Part shown: in pieces, positions 6,098 to 13,707 of the stretch | Layout: each line of letters starts with the position of its first letter | Position numbering within the stretch: the stretch's first letter is position 1 | Origin: DASYPQ01 sp041488095 | GTDB lineage: Bacteria; Planctomycetota; UBA1135; GCA-002686595 | Assembly: GCA_041488095.1 (NCBI GenBank) | Contig: JBGPOP010000056.1 | Coordinates: 1-17,603 of the forward strand | DNA: 17,603 bases | Direction of reading: 5' to 3' | Made by a program: the position numbers and the translations under genes | The notes under the pieces: generated by a model | Told to the model about the DNA's origin: nothing | Database searches by the model: none | What the model saw: only the letters and a program-made list of their open reading frames with translations

Positions 6098-8704
6098 TCA
6101 CTTCACCACGAAGTTGACCAGCTTCCCGGGCACGACCACGATCTTGACGACCTCCCGGCCCTCCAGGTGCTTCTGCACGGCCGCGCGCGCGGCCGTCTCG
6201 TGGCTCTCCCGGTCGGCGCCCGTCCGGATCCGTGCGTTCCCGCGCAGCTTGCCGAGCACCTGGACGGCGATCTCGACCTCGTCCTCGACGAGGTAGCGAG
6301 GGTCGGGGAGAGGCCAGGCGGCGGCCGAGACGGAGCCTCTCTCCCCCATCCTCTCCCACAGCTCCTCGGCGAGGTGCGGGGCGAACGGCGCGAGGGCCCG
6401 GACGAAGCGGCTCGCCTGGTCGCGCGAGAGCGCCTCCTGGCCCTTCGTGGCGTCGTTCAGGAAGGTCATCAGCCCGGCGATCGCCGTGTTGAAGTTCAGG
6501 TGGCGGAAGGACTCGTCGACGCGCTGGAGCGCGCGGGCGAGCGAGCGCTCGAGCGCCAGGGTCTCGCCCTCGATCCTCCGATCCGGCGTTCCCTTGGTGA
6601 GCGCGGGTCGGATCGGCTCGGAGGCGTCCGGCTCGACGAAGAGTCGCCAAGCGCGCTCGAGGAAGCGCCGGCAGCCGGGGATGTCGCGCGGATTCCAGGG
6701 CTTGCTGTCGGCGAGGGGCCCCATGAACATCTCGTACAGCCGCACCGTGTCCGCCCCGTGCTCGGCGACGATGTCGTCGGGGTTGACGACGTTGCCGAGG
6801 GACTTCGCCATCTTGGTGACGATCTGCGAGAGCTCCTCGCCGGTCGACTTCCTGACGAAGCGCTCGCCGCGCGGTTCGACCTCGGACGAATGGACGAGCC
6901 GCCCGGTCCGGTCCTGGTAGGCGAAGGCCTCGACCAATCCCTGGTTGAAGAGCCTCTGGAACGGCTCCGCCGTCGAGACGACGCCCGCGTCGAACAGCAC
7001 CTTGTGCCAGAAGCGCGCGTACAAGAGGTGCATGACCGCGTGCGCGGCTCCGCCGATGTACAGATCGACCGGACCCCAGTAGCGCTCGGCTTCCTTCGAG
7101 AACGGCGCGGCGTCGTTCCCGGGGTCCATGAAGCGCAGCCAGTACCAGCACGATCCCGCCCAGCCGGGCATCGTGTCCGTGTCGCGCCGCGCCGGTGCTC
7201 CGGTCCGCGGGTCGCGCACGTTCACCCACTTCCCGGCCCGCGTGAGCGGCGCCGAGCCGTCGGCCGAGGGCTTGAAGTCGTTCATCGCCGGGAGCTCGAC
7301 CGGCAGCGCGTCCTCGGGCACGGGCACGATCCGGCCGTCCTCGAGGTGAAGGAGCGGGAAGGGCTCGCCCCAGTAGCGCTGCCGGCTGAAGAGCCAGTCG
7401 CGCAGCTTGTAGGTGACGCGCGCCTGGCCGGCGCCGCGCTGCTCCAGGATCTCGATCGCGCGCTTCGTCGCCAAGGCGGACGGCAGCTGGTCGATCGGGC
7501 CCGAGTTCACCGCCGTCCCCTCGCCGGTGAAGCACGCACCGTCCGCGAGGCCCTTCTCGCCTGGAGGAGGTCGCACGACCTCGACGATGGGGAGATCGAA
7601 CTTGCGCGCGAACTCGAAGTCGCGGGCGTCGTGTCCGGGGACGGACATGATCGCGCCCGTGCCGTAGGTCGCGAGCACGTAGTCGGCGACCCACACCGGG
7701 ATCCTCGCGCGCGGATCGCTCCTCTCGAAGGCCGGGTTCAGCGCGTGCCGGCCGGTGAAGACGCCGGTCTTCTCCTTGGCGAGGTCGGTGCGCTCGAGCT
7801 CCGACTTGCTCGCGGCCCCGGCCACGTAGGCGTCGACGCGCGCCTTCTGCGCCGGCCTCGCGATCTTCGCGAGCCGCGGATGCTCCGGTGCGATGACCAT
7901 GAAGGTCGCCCCCCACAGCGTGTCCGGGCGCGTCGTGAAGACGACCAGGTCCTCTCCCGGGAGGCCCTCCAGAGCGAAGCGGATCTCGGCGCCCTCGGAC
8001 CGCCCGATCCACTCGCGCTGCTGGGTCTTGATCGACTCGGGCCAGTCGAGGAGGTCGAGGTCGGAGAGCAGGCGCTCGGCGTAGGCCGTGATCCGCAGCA
8101 TCCACTGCTCGAGCGGACGGCGGACGCAGGGGAAGTTGCCGCGCTCGGAGCGGCCGTGGATGACTTCCTCGTTGGCGAGGACGGTCTTCAGCTCCTCGCA
8201 CCACCACACCGGCACCTCGGCCTGGTAGGCGAGACCGCGCTCGAAGAGCTTCAGGAAGATCCACTGCGTCCAGCGGTAGTAGCGCGGGTCGCTCGTGTCG
8301 ATCTCGCGCGACCAGTCGTAGGAGAGGCCGAGGAGCTGGAGCTGGCGGCGGAAGTTGGCCGTGTTCTGGGCGGTCGCCTGCCGCGGGTGCACGCCGGTCT
8401 GGATCGCGTACTGCTCCGCCGGGAGGCCGAAGGCGTCCCAGCCCATCGGGTGCAGGACATTCATGCCCTCCATGCGCTTCCTGCGCGCGACGATGTCGGT
8501 CCCGATGTAGCCGACCGCGTGTCCGACGTGGAGGCCCGACCCCGATGGGTAGGGGAACATGTCGAGGACGTAGTACTTGGGCTTCTTCGAATCGAAGCCG
8601 GGCTCGCCCGGGCCCTTGGCGCGGAAGATCTCCTCGGCCGCCCAGCGGCGCTGCCACTTGGGTTCGATCGTGCGAGGATCGTAGGCGTTCGTCGGAACGG
8701 TCAC
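6098..8704 (-). CDS. leuS: Leucyl-tRNA synthetase
   Basis: An 868-residue class I aminoacyl-tRNA synthetase that charges tRNA-Leu in the cytoplasm; E. coli LeuS has 860 residues, so it is full length. The first signature is YPSGSGLHVGH (HVGH at 59-62). The CP1 editing domain shows TTRPDTLWGATF (about 255) and YGTGAIMSVPGHDARD. WAGSCWYWLRF lies before the second signature, which reads KMAKS (631-635) instead of the usual KMSKS. The C-terminus ends with VVKIVVVPGKLVNFVV, the usual C-terminal domain. The start is GTG with AGGAG 11 bases upstream. It is divergent from the tRNA-Ala/lysS unit and followed by the DUF2807 lipoprotein. Confidence 0.97.
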   Translation of the reverse strand: MTVPTNAYDPRTIEPKWQRRWAAEEIFRAKGPGEPGFDSKKPKYYVLDMFPYPSGSGLHVGHAVGYIGTDIVARRKRMEGMNVLHPMGWDAFGLPAEQYAIQTGVHPRQATAQNTANFRRQLQLLGLSYDWSREIDTSDPRYYRWTQWIFLKLFERGLAYQAEVPVWWCEELKTVLANEEVIHGRSERGNFPCVRRPLEQWMLRITAYAERLLSDLDLLDWPESIKTQQREWIGRSEGAEIRFALEGLPGEDLVVFTTRPDTLWGATFMVIAPEHPRLAKIARPAQKARVDAYVAGAASKSELERTDLAKEKTGVFTGRHALNPAFERSDPRARIPVWVADYVLATYGTGAIMSVPGHDARDFEFARKFDLPIVEVVRPPPGEKGLADGACFTGEGTAVNSGPIDQLPSALATKRAIEILEQRGAGQARVTYKLRDWLFSRQRYWGEPFPLLHLEDGRIVPVPEDALPVELPAMNDFKPSADGSAPLTRAGKWVNVRDPRTGAPARRDTDTMPGWAGSCWYWLRFMDPGNDAAPFSKEAERYWGPVDLYIGGAAHAVMHLLYARFWHKVLFDAGVVSTAEPFQRLFNQGLVEAFAYQDRTGRLVHSSEVEPRGERFVRKSTGEELSQIVTKMAKSLGNVVNPDDIVAEHGADTVRLYEMFMGPLADSKPWNPRDIPGCRRFLERAWRLFVEPDASEPIRPALTKGTPDRRIEGETLALERSLARALQRVDESFRHLNFNTAIAGLMTFLNDATKGQEALSRDQASRFVRALAPFAPHLAEELWERMGERGSVSAAAWPLPDPRYLVEDEVEIAVQVLGKLRGNARIRTGADRESHETAARAAVQKHLEGREVVKIVVVPGKLVNFVVK

Positions 8705-8736
8705 GGCGGATCGATCTCCTGTCGGGAGGGCGCGAC

Positions 8737-8765
8737 AGGATACGCGCGGGCCGGGAGCGCGACCA
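8737..8765 (-). promoter_or_regulatory. Candidate leuS promoter
   Basis: On the minus strand TATCCT (complement of 8737-8742, four of six) lies 17 bases after TGGTCG (complement of 8760-8765, three of six). The start point would be near 8730, leaving a short leader containing the AGGAG. It is a modest match in very GC-rich DNA. Confidence 0.3.
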
Positions 8766-8778
8766 CGAGGACGATGAG

Positions 8779-8807
8779 TTGACGCGCGCGTACGCTCCCG
8801 GCATCCT
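8779..8807 (+). promoter_or_regulatory. Candidate promoter for tRNA-Ala and possibly lysS
   Basis: TTGACG (8779-8784, five of six) is followed by 17 bases and CATCCT (8802-8807), which keeps the conserved A2 and T6. Transcription would start around 8814, just before the tRNA 5' end at 8821, which is the expected geometry for a tRNA promoter. Confidence 0.4.
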
Positions 8808-8820
8808 CTCCGGCCCTCGT

Positions 8821-8896
8821 GGGGGATTAGCTCAGCTGGTAGAGCGCTACAATGGCATTGTAGAGGTCAGGGGTTCGAGCCCCCTATCCTCCACCA
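8821..8896 (+). tRNA. tRNA-Ala (anticodon GGC)
   Basis: A 76-base cloverleaf with acceptor arms GGGGGAT/ATCCTCC (one G-T pair), discriminator A and an encoded CCA. The anticodon stem CTACA/TGTAG closes the loop ATGGCAT, giving GGC, which reads GCC/GCT alanine codons. The D-arm (AGCTCAGCTGGTAGAGC) and T-loop GTTCGAGCC are canonical. It lies between divergent leuS and lysS, 40 bases before the lysS start. Confidence 0.96.
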
Positions 8897-8936
8897 ACCC
8901 CTACCGAGGCAGTCGATTCGGTATGCTCGCGCGTTC

Positions 8937-10427
8937 ATGACGGAGCTCGCTCATCCCGACCGCCTGGCCAAGATCGAAGCGCTGCGAAAGGCGGGAGAGG
9001 ATCCCTACCCGCCGCGCGGCGTCCGCGCTCGCCCGATCGCCGATCTCCTGGCCGGCGCGGGCTCGGCTGCAGCGCCTGGGCCCCTCTGCGGCGAGCGAGT
9101 CACGGTCGCCGGGCGCATGCTCCAGATGCGCGACTTCGGCAAGCTCTTCTTCGCGCCCCTCGTCGACCGCACCGGCCGGATCCAGATCGGGTTCCAGCGC
9201 GACGATCTGACTTCGTGGTGGCCGCAGAGGAAGATGCTCGACGGCGGCGACCTCCTCGGGATCACCGGGCGACTCGGCCACACCCAGAAGGGCGAGACGA
9301 CGGTGTGGGCCGCGGAGGTGCGCTTGCTCGCCAAGGCCGTCGCGCCGCCGCCCGAGAAGTGGCACGGGCTCCACGACAAGGAGCTGCGCTACCGCCGCCG
9401 CTACGTCGACCTGTGGGCGAGCGAGGGCGTCAAGGACGTCTTCATCAAGCGGTCCAAGGTGCTCTCCGTGATCCGCCGCTACCTCGAGAGCGAGGGCTAC
9501 CTCGAGGTCGAGACGCCGACCCTGCACCCGATCGCCGGCGGCGCCGCGGCGCGGCCGTTCGTGACGCACCACAACGCGCTCGGGATGGACCTCTACCTCC
9601 GCATCGCGCCCGAGCTGTACCTGAAGCGCCTGATCGTCGGCGGCCTCGAGCGCGTGTTCGAGGTGTCGCGCAACTTCCGCAACGAGGGCCTGTCGACGCG
9701 GCACAACCCCGAGTTCACGATGCTCGAGCTCTACGAGGCGCAGGCCGACTACCGGCGCATGATGGAGATCACCGAGCGGATCTTCGAGACGTGCGCGCTC
9801 GAGGTGAACGGGACGACGAAGGTCGGCTTCCGCGGCAAGGACTACGACCTCAAGACGCCCTGGCCGAGGCGCGGCTACACGGATCTCTTCCGCGAGAAGA
9901 ACGGCTGCGAGTTCGACGACCGTCCCAAGGTCCTCGAGCGGGCGCGCGCTCTCGGCCTCGAGGTCCCCGCGAACGCGGCGACGTCGGAGGCGTACTGGAA
10001 GACGATGAACGACGTGTTCGAGTCGAGCGTCGAGGACTCGCTCGGCGGACCGGTCTTCGTCGTCGACTACCCCGTCCCGATCTGCCCGCTCGCCAAGAAG
10101 AAGCCCGAGGATCACCGGCTGGCCGAGCGCTTCGAGGTGTTCGTCGCCGGGATGGAGCTCGGCAACGCCTTCACCGAGCTGAACGATCCCGCCGACCAGG
10201 CGAAAAGGTTCGAGGAGCAGGTCGCGAGCCGCGATCCCGAGGCGCCGGGCGAGGTCGACTGGGACTACGTGCAGGCGCTCGAGTACGGCATGCCGCCGGC
10301 CGGGGGCCTCGGCATCGGCATCGACCGTCTGGTCATGGTATTGACGGGGCAAGAGTCGATCCGCGACGTGCTGCTCTTCCCGGCGATGCGGCCGATCCAC
10401 GACACGGGAGCGCCGGCCGCTCCCTGA
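8937..10427 (+). CDS. lysS: Lysyl-tRNA synthetase, class II
   Basis: A 496-residue class II LysRS that charges tRNA-Lys; length is normal for the family. An N-terminal OB-fold anticodon-binding domain (about 53-145, VTVAGRMLQMRDFGKLFFAPLVDRTGRIQI) is followed by the HDKELRYRRRYVDLW linker and motif 1 (about residues 180-200, EGYLEVETPTLHP). Motif 2 contains FEVSRNFRNEG (about 241) and motif 3 GLGIGIDRLVM (about 457). The lysine-pocket region FTMLELYEAQADY is present. The ATG at 8937 has no clear Shine-Dalgarno, but it is the start that gives the normal N-terminus. It overlaps the TGA of a five-codon frame beginning at 8923. The Lol-type permease gene follows after 15 bases, so the three genes are probably one operon. 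Confidence 0.97.
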   Translation: MTELAHPDRLAKIEALRKAGEDPYPPRGVRARPIADLLAGAGSAAAPGPLCGERVTVAGRMLQMRDFGKLFFAPLVDRTGRIQIGFQRDDLTSWWPQRKMLDGGDLLGITGRLGHTQKGETTVWAAEVRLLAKAVAPPPEKWHGLHDKELRYRRRYVDLWASEGVKDVFIKRSKVLSVIRRYLESEGYLEVETPTLHPIAGGAAARPFVTHHNALGMDLYLRIAPELYLKRLIVGGLERVFEVSRNFRNEGLSTRHNPEFTMLELYEAQADYRRMMEITERIFETCALEVNGTTKVGFRGKDYDLKTPWPRRGYTDLFREKNGCEFDDRPKVLERARALGLEVPANAATSEAYWKTMNDVFESSVEDSLGGPVFVVDYPVPICPLAKKKPEDHRLAERFEVFVAGMELGNAFTELNDPADQAKRFEEQVASRDPEAPGEVDWDYVQALEYGMPPAGGLGIGIDRLVMVLTGQESIRDVLLFPAMRPIHDTGAPAAP

Positions 10428-10432
10428 AATCC

Positions 10433-10437
10433 AGGAG
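10433..10437 (+). promoter_or_regulatory. Ribosome binding site of the Lol-type permease gene
   Basis: AGGAG ends five bases before the ATG at 10443. It fixes the start and lies within the 15-base gap after lysS, supporting translation from a shared message. Confidence 0.7.
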
Positions 10438-10442
10438 CCCCC

Positions 10443-11828
10443 ATGTACCGCGCTTTCCTCTCCTGGCGCTACCTGCGCGCGCGGCGCGCGAACTGGATCG
10501 GCATCGTCGGCATTTGCGTCGGCGTGGGCGCGATGATCCTGATCCTGTCGATCATGGCCGGGTTCCTCGAGGAGAACCGCAAGATGGTCCGCGGCAGCCT
10601 CTCGGACCTGATCATCGCGCCGTTTTTCGCGCAGCGCGAGGACGGCCGGAGCATCCCTTCCGACCCGTCGGAGATCCTCGCCGTGGTGCGCGCCGACCCG
10701 CGGGTCGCGGCCGCGTGCGCCCAGCTCGCCTACTACGGGATCCTCTCCCGGGAAGGCCGCGAGGCCGTGCTCTCTGACATCCGCCTGTCCGACCCGCAGA
10801 ACGGCGATCTCTCAGGGGCGCGCCTGTTCGGGGTCGATACCGAGGACGAGTTCCGCACCACCGAGCTGCACTCGGCGTTGACGGAGAAGCCGCTGCTGGG
10901 CGGCGCCCAGGTCGCGAATCCCGACCGGCCCTTCGATCCGCCGCCCGACTATCGGCCCGAGGGCCGCCCGCTCGCGAGCGTCGTCGTCGGGGAGCAGCTG
11001 GCCGAGTTCTGGCACCTCACCCGCGGATCCGAGATCAACCTGATCACGGCGGTGCGGGATCCCAAGACTCACGAGTTCCCGCCCATCAACCGGCGCTTCG
11101 TGGTCGCCGGCACGTTCCGTTCCTCGGACAACGAGCTCGACGGGCAACGGATCTACATGGAGCGCTCGGAGCTGTGCGACTTCCTCGGCCCGCCGCGCAA
11201 GTTCAGCCAGGTGCTGGTCAAGCTCAAGGACTACGCTCGCGATGCACCCGGCGTGCGCAAGGATTTCATGGAACGACTCTACGTCGCGGGACTGATCCGC
11301 GAGCCCCCGGATCCGATCTTCCCTTCGCCGGAGATCAAGACCTGGGAGGAGTTCCGCAAGAACCTGCTCGGCGCGATCGAGAACGAGCGCGTGCTCATGG
11401 CGATCATGCTCTCCCTCGTGGTCGTCGTGGCGGGCTTCACCGTGTTCGCGATCCTCTCGATGATGATCACCGAGAAGCGCCGCGACATCGGGATCCTCTC
11501 GGCGCTCGGCGCGACGCCGCAAGGGGTCGCCGTGCTCTTCCTGATGATCGGGTGCTGGGACTGGCTGATCGGTGCGACCGCCGGCGCGATTCTCGGGACC
11601 TGGGGCGCGCTGAAGATCGACCCGATCGAGCGCTGGCTGTCCGCCACCTTCGACGTCCAGATTTTCAACCGCAAGGTGTACCTGTTCGATCACATCCCGT
11701 CGGTGGTCGATCCGCGGGCGATCGGGCTGATCGTCCTCGGCGCCTTCGTGTGCGTGATGCTGTTCGCGGCCCTCCCGGCCTGGAAGGCGGGAAGGCTGCA
11801 CCCGCTCGACGCGCTGAGGTACGAGTGA
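10443..11828 (+). CDS. LolC/E-type lipoprotein-releasing ABC permease
   Basis: A 461-residue MacB/FtsX-family permease with the LolC/E layout. One membrane span lies near the N-terminus (about 17-41, after FLSWRYLRARR). A periplasmic domain of about 270 residues follows, with FVVAGTFRSSDNELDGQRIYM in its second half. Three C-terminal spans follow (about 318-344, 360-385, 427-447). Between the first two, TEKRRDIGILSALGATPQGV is the cytosolic coupling helix that touches the ATPase, and the end PAWKAGRLHPLDALRYE is family-typical. With the adjacent ATPase it should extract lipoproteins from the inner membrane for transfer to the outer membrane. Only one permease gene is present, so it may act as a homodimer rather than a LolC/LolE pair. 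An export role for other substrates cannot be excluded. Confidence 0.9.
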   Translation: MYRAFLSWRYLRARRANWIGIVGICVGVGAMILILSIMAGFLEENRKMVRGSLSDLIIAPFFAQREDGRSIPSDPSEILAVVRADPRVAAACAQLAYYGILSREGREAVLSDIRLSDPQNGDLSGARLFGVDTEDEFRTTELHSALTEKPLLGGAQVANPDRPFDPPPDYRPEGRPLASVVVGEQLAEFWHLTRGSEINLITAVRDPKTHEFPPINRRFVVAGTFRSSDNELDGQRIYMERSELCDFLGPPRKFSQVLVKLKDYARDAPGVRKDFMERLYVAGLIREPPDPIFPSPEIKTWEEFRKNLLGAIENERVLMAIMLSLVVVVAGFTVFAILSMMITEKRRDIGILSALGATPQGVAVLFLMIGCWDWLIGATAGAILGTWGALKIDPIERWLSATFDVQIFNRKVYLFDHIPSVVDPRAIGLIVLGAFVCVMLFAALPAWKAGRLHPLDALRYE

Positions 11829-11829
11829 G

Positions 11830-12606
11830 ATGAGAGCCAAGGTCAAGGCCGCAGCCGCGACCGCGGCCCAGCCGATCGCGAGCCCGGGCGCGCCGGTGCT
11901 CCTCGCCGCGCGCGGCGTGCGCAAGTCCTTCGCCGTCGGCGATCGCAACCTCGAGGTGCTGCACGGAGTGAACCTGGAGCTCCGCCGCGGGGAGCTCCTG
12001 GGGCTCATGGGCGCGTCGGGCGCGGGCAAGTCGACGCTGCTGCACATCCTCGGCCTGCTCGATCCCCCGAGCCAGGGCGAGGTGCTGCTCGAAGGCCTGG
12101 ACGCCTGGAAGCTCCCGACCCTCGAGCGCGCGCGCGCGCGGAACTCGCGCATCGGCTTCGTCTTCCAGTTCTACCACCTGCTGCCCGAGCTGGACGCGGT
12201 CGAGAACGTGATCCTGCCGGCGATGATCGGCCGCTCGGGGTTCCTGTGGCGCTCCGCCGCGAGGGAGCTGCGCGGTCGCGCCGAGGAGACGCTCGCGCGC
12301 TTCGGCCTCGGCGACCGCTTGCGCCACCGCCCGGCGCAGCTCTCGGGCGGCGAGCAGCAGCGCGTCGCGATCGCGCGGGCGATGTTCCTCGATCCGGCCG
12401 TGGTGATCGCCGACGAGCCGACCGGCAACCTCGACAGCGCGACCGGGGAGAAGGTGCTGGACCTCCTGATCCGCGAGCAACGCGAGCGCGGCCTGGCGCT
12501 GCTGCTCGTCACCCACGACGAGCGCGTTTCGCGCCGGTGCGAGCGCGTGCTCCTGATGGAGGACGGCCAGATCCAGGCCGGCGCGGTCGGTCCGATCGCG
12601 CAGTGA
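11830..12606 (+). CDS. lolD: LolD-type ABC transporter ATPase
   Basis: A 258-residue ABC ATPase. Walker A is GASGAGKST (61-69), the Q-loop region is FVFQFYHLLPEL, the signature is LSGGEQQRV (171-179), and Walker B is VVIADEPTG with catalytic Glu196. The H-loop is LLVTHDE. FQFYHLLPELDAVENV and DEPTGNLD are characteristic of the MacB/LolD subfamily. The start lies one base after the permease stop, so the two are translationally coupled and form one transporter. The first 22 residues are an Ala/Lys-rich extension beyond the usual LolD N-terminus; an internal start is possible but no better candidate is visible. It converges on nadK. Confidence 0.93.
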   Translation: MRAKVKAAAATAAQPIASPGAPVLLAARGVRKSFAVGDRNLEVLHGVNLELRRGELLGLMGASGAGKSTLLHILGLLDPPSQGEVLLEGLDAWKLPTLERARARNSRIGFVFQFYHLLPELDAVENVILPAMIGRSGFLWRSAARELRGRAEETLARFGLGDRLRHRPAQLSGGEQQRVAIARAMFLDPAVVIADEPTGNLDSATGEKVLDLLIREQRERGLALLLVTHDERVSRRCERVLLMEDGQIQAGAVGPIAQ

Positions 12607-12610
12607 GGCT

Positions 12611-12630
12611 CGGCCGTGGTGGGGCGGCCG
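12611..12630. terminator. Possible bidirectional hairpin between lolD and nadK
   Basis: Two copies of the self-complementary CGGCCG are separated by eight bases in the 39-base gap between two convergent genes. They can form a 6-bp GC stem on either strand. No T-run follows on either side, so this is a weak terminator candidate. Confidence 0.3.
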
Positions 12631-12645
12631 ACGCCTGAGCCGTCC

Positions 12646-13671
12646 TTACAGCCCTCCCCCAGAGCCTTCGTCCGTTTCGCGCGGCCGCGCCTGCGCCTCC
12701 GGCGGGAACACGTCCGGCTCGAAGCTCCCGCGCCAGCCCAGGCGCTCGCGCAGGCGCTTGTAGAAGTCCTCGCCCGGCCGCGCGAGCAACGGGTAGGCCA
12801 CGGGATGGCGGCGCAGCTTCACGCTGTCGCCCTGCTTCATCGGATAGAAGCCCTGGCCGTCGACGACCATCGTCGTGATCCCCACCGCGTGCGTGATCGA
12901 GAGCGACAACTCGCTGCCCGTCGGCAGGACGATCGTGCGATGCGACAGGGATTGCGGCGAGATCGGCGTCACCACGAAGTCCTGCATCGTCGGCGCGAGG
13001 ATCGGACCTCCCGAAGCGAGCGAGTAGGCCGTCGAGCCGCTCGCGGTCGCCACGATCAACCCGTCGGCGCGGTAGTTCGTCACCCACTCCTGGCCGATCC
13101 TCAGCGCGATCGAGAGCAGGCCCTGGTAGGCTCCGCGCGTCAGGACCACGTCGTTCAGCGCCACCGCGCGCACGGCTCCGCCGTCCGCCGCGAGCAGCTC
13201 GGCCTCGAGGCGCATCCGCGGCTCGACCAGCGTCCGGCCCTCGAGGATCTCGGTCAGCGACTCCTCCCAGTGGCCCGCTTCGGCCGAGGCGAGGAAGCCC
13301 ACGCGTCCGAAGTTGATCCCGATCGTCGGCACGGGCGCGTCCGCGAAGGCCCGCACCGCGGCCAGGATCGCCCCGTCTCCGCCGAGCACGACCAGGAGGT
13401 CGGGGTGGTCCGGCCCGCGTCCCGCGGCGGACTTCGCGCCGGCTGCCTCCTGGTGCCGCCGGTAGAACCCGCGCACGTCGGGCTCGACCACCACGGCGGG
13501 CACCCGCGCGGCGAGCCAGGGCTCCAGGCGCGCGAGCAGCTCGCGGACCTCGGACTTCTCCCCGTCGGCGAGGACGAGCACGCGCTCGACCCGCGGGCGG
13601 GCGCTCGGCTTCCGCGCACTCGGCTGCGCGGCAACGGGCTTCGCGGCCCCGGTCCTCTCGTTCCTGGCCAT
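12646..13671 (-). CDS. nadK: NAD kinase
   Basis: A 341-residue NAD kinase that phosphorylates NAD to NADP in the cytoplasm. The nucleotide-binding GGDG motif is at 97-100 (VVLGGDGAIL), followed by GINFGRVGFLA (118-128). The second conserved block is RADGLIVATASGSTAYSLAS (201-220), and the beta-sandwich end HRTIVLPTGSELSLSI is normal. The first 27 residues are a low-complexity Ala/Pro/Lys/Arg tail and the last 20 are also disordered-looking, which explains a length above the usual 290-300. No Shine-Dalgarno is evident before the ATG at 13671. It is the last gene of a minus-strand run, 36 bases after dxs, placing NADP supply with isoprenoid synthesis, whose reductoisomerase uses NADPH. Confidence 0.95.
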   Translation of the reverse strand: MARNERTGAAKPVAAQPSARKPSARPRVERVLVLADGEKSEVRELLARLEPWLAARVPAVVVEPDVRGFYRRHQEAAGAKSAAGRGPDHPDLLVVLGGDGAILAAVRAFADAPVPTIGINFGRVGFLASAEAGHWEESLTEILEGRTLVEPRMRLEAELLAADGGAVRAVALNDVVLTRGAYQGLLSIALRIGQEWVTNYRADGLIVATASGSTAYSLASGGPILAPTMQDFVVTPISPQSLSHRTIVLPTGSELSLSITHAVGITTMVVDGQGFYPMKQGDSVKLRRHPVAYPLLARPGEDFYKRLRERLGWRGSFEPDVFPPEAQARPRETDEGSGGGL

Positions 13672-13707
13672 CGATCTACATGAGTGTCGGGCGCCGCCTG
13701 TGTCGGG

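Noticed and set aside
6053..8782. A 909-codon plus-strand frame antisense to leuS
   Set aside because: It is rich in Arg, Val, Asp and Glu without domain structure and lies exactly opposite a complete leuS, so it is a GC-driven shadow.
5340..8804. A 1154-codon minus-strand frame
   Set aside because: Only its last 231 codons (DUF2807 lipoprotein) have protein character. The rest runs out of frame through leuS and is Arg/Pro/Gly-rich, as expected of a shadow frame in high-GC DNA.
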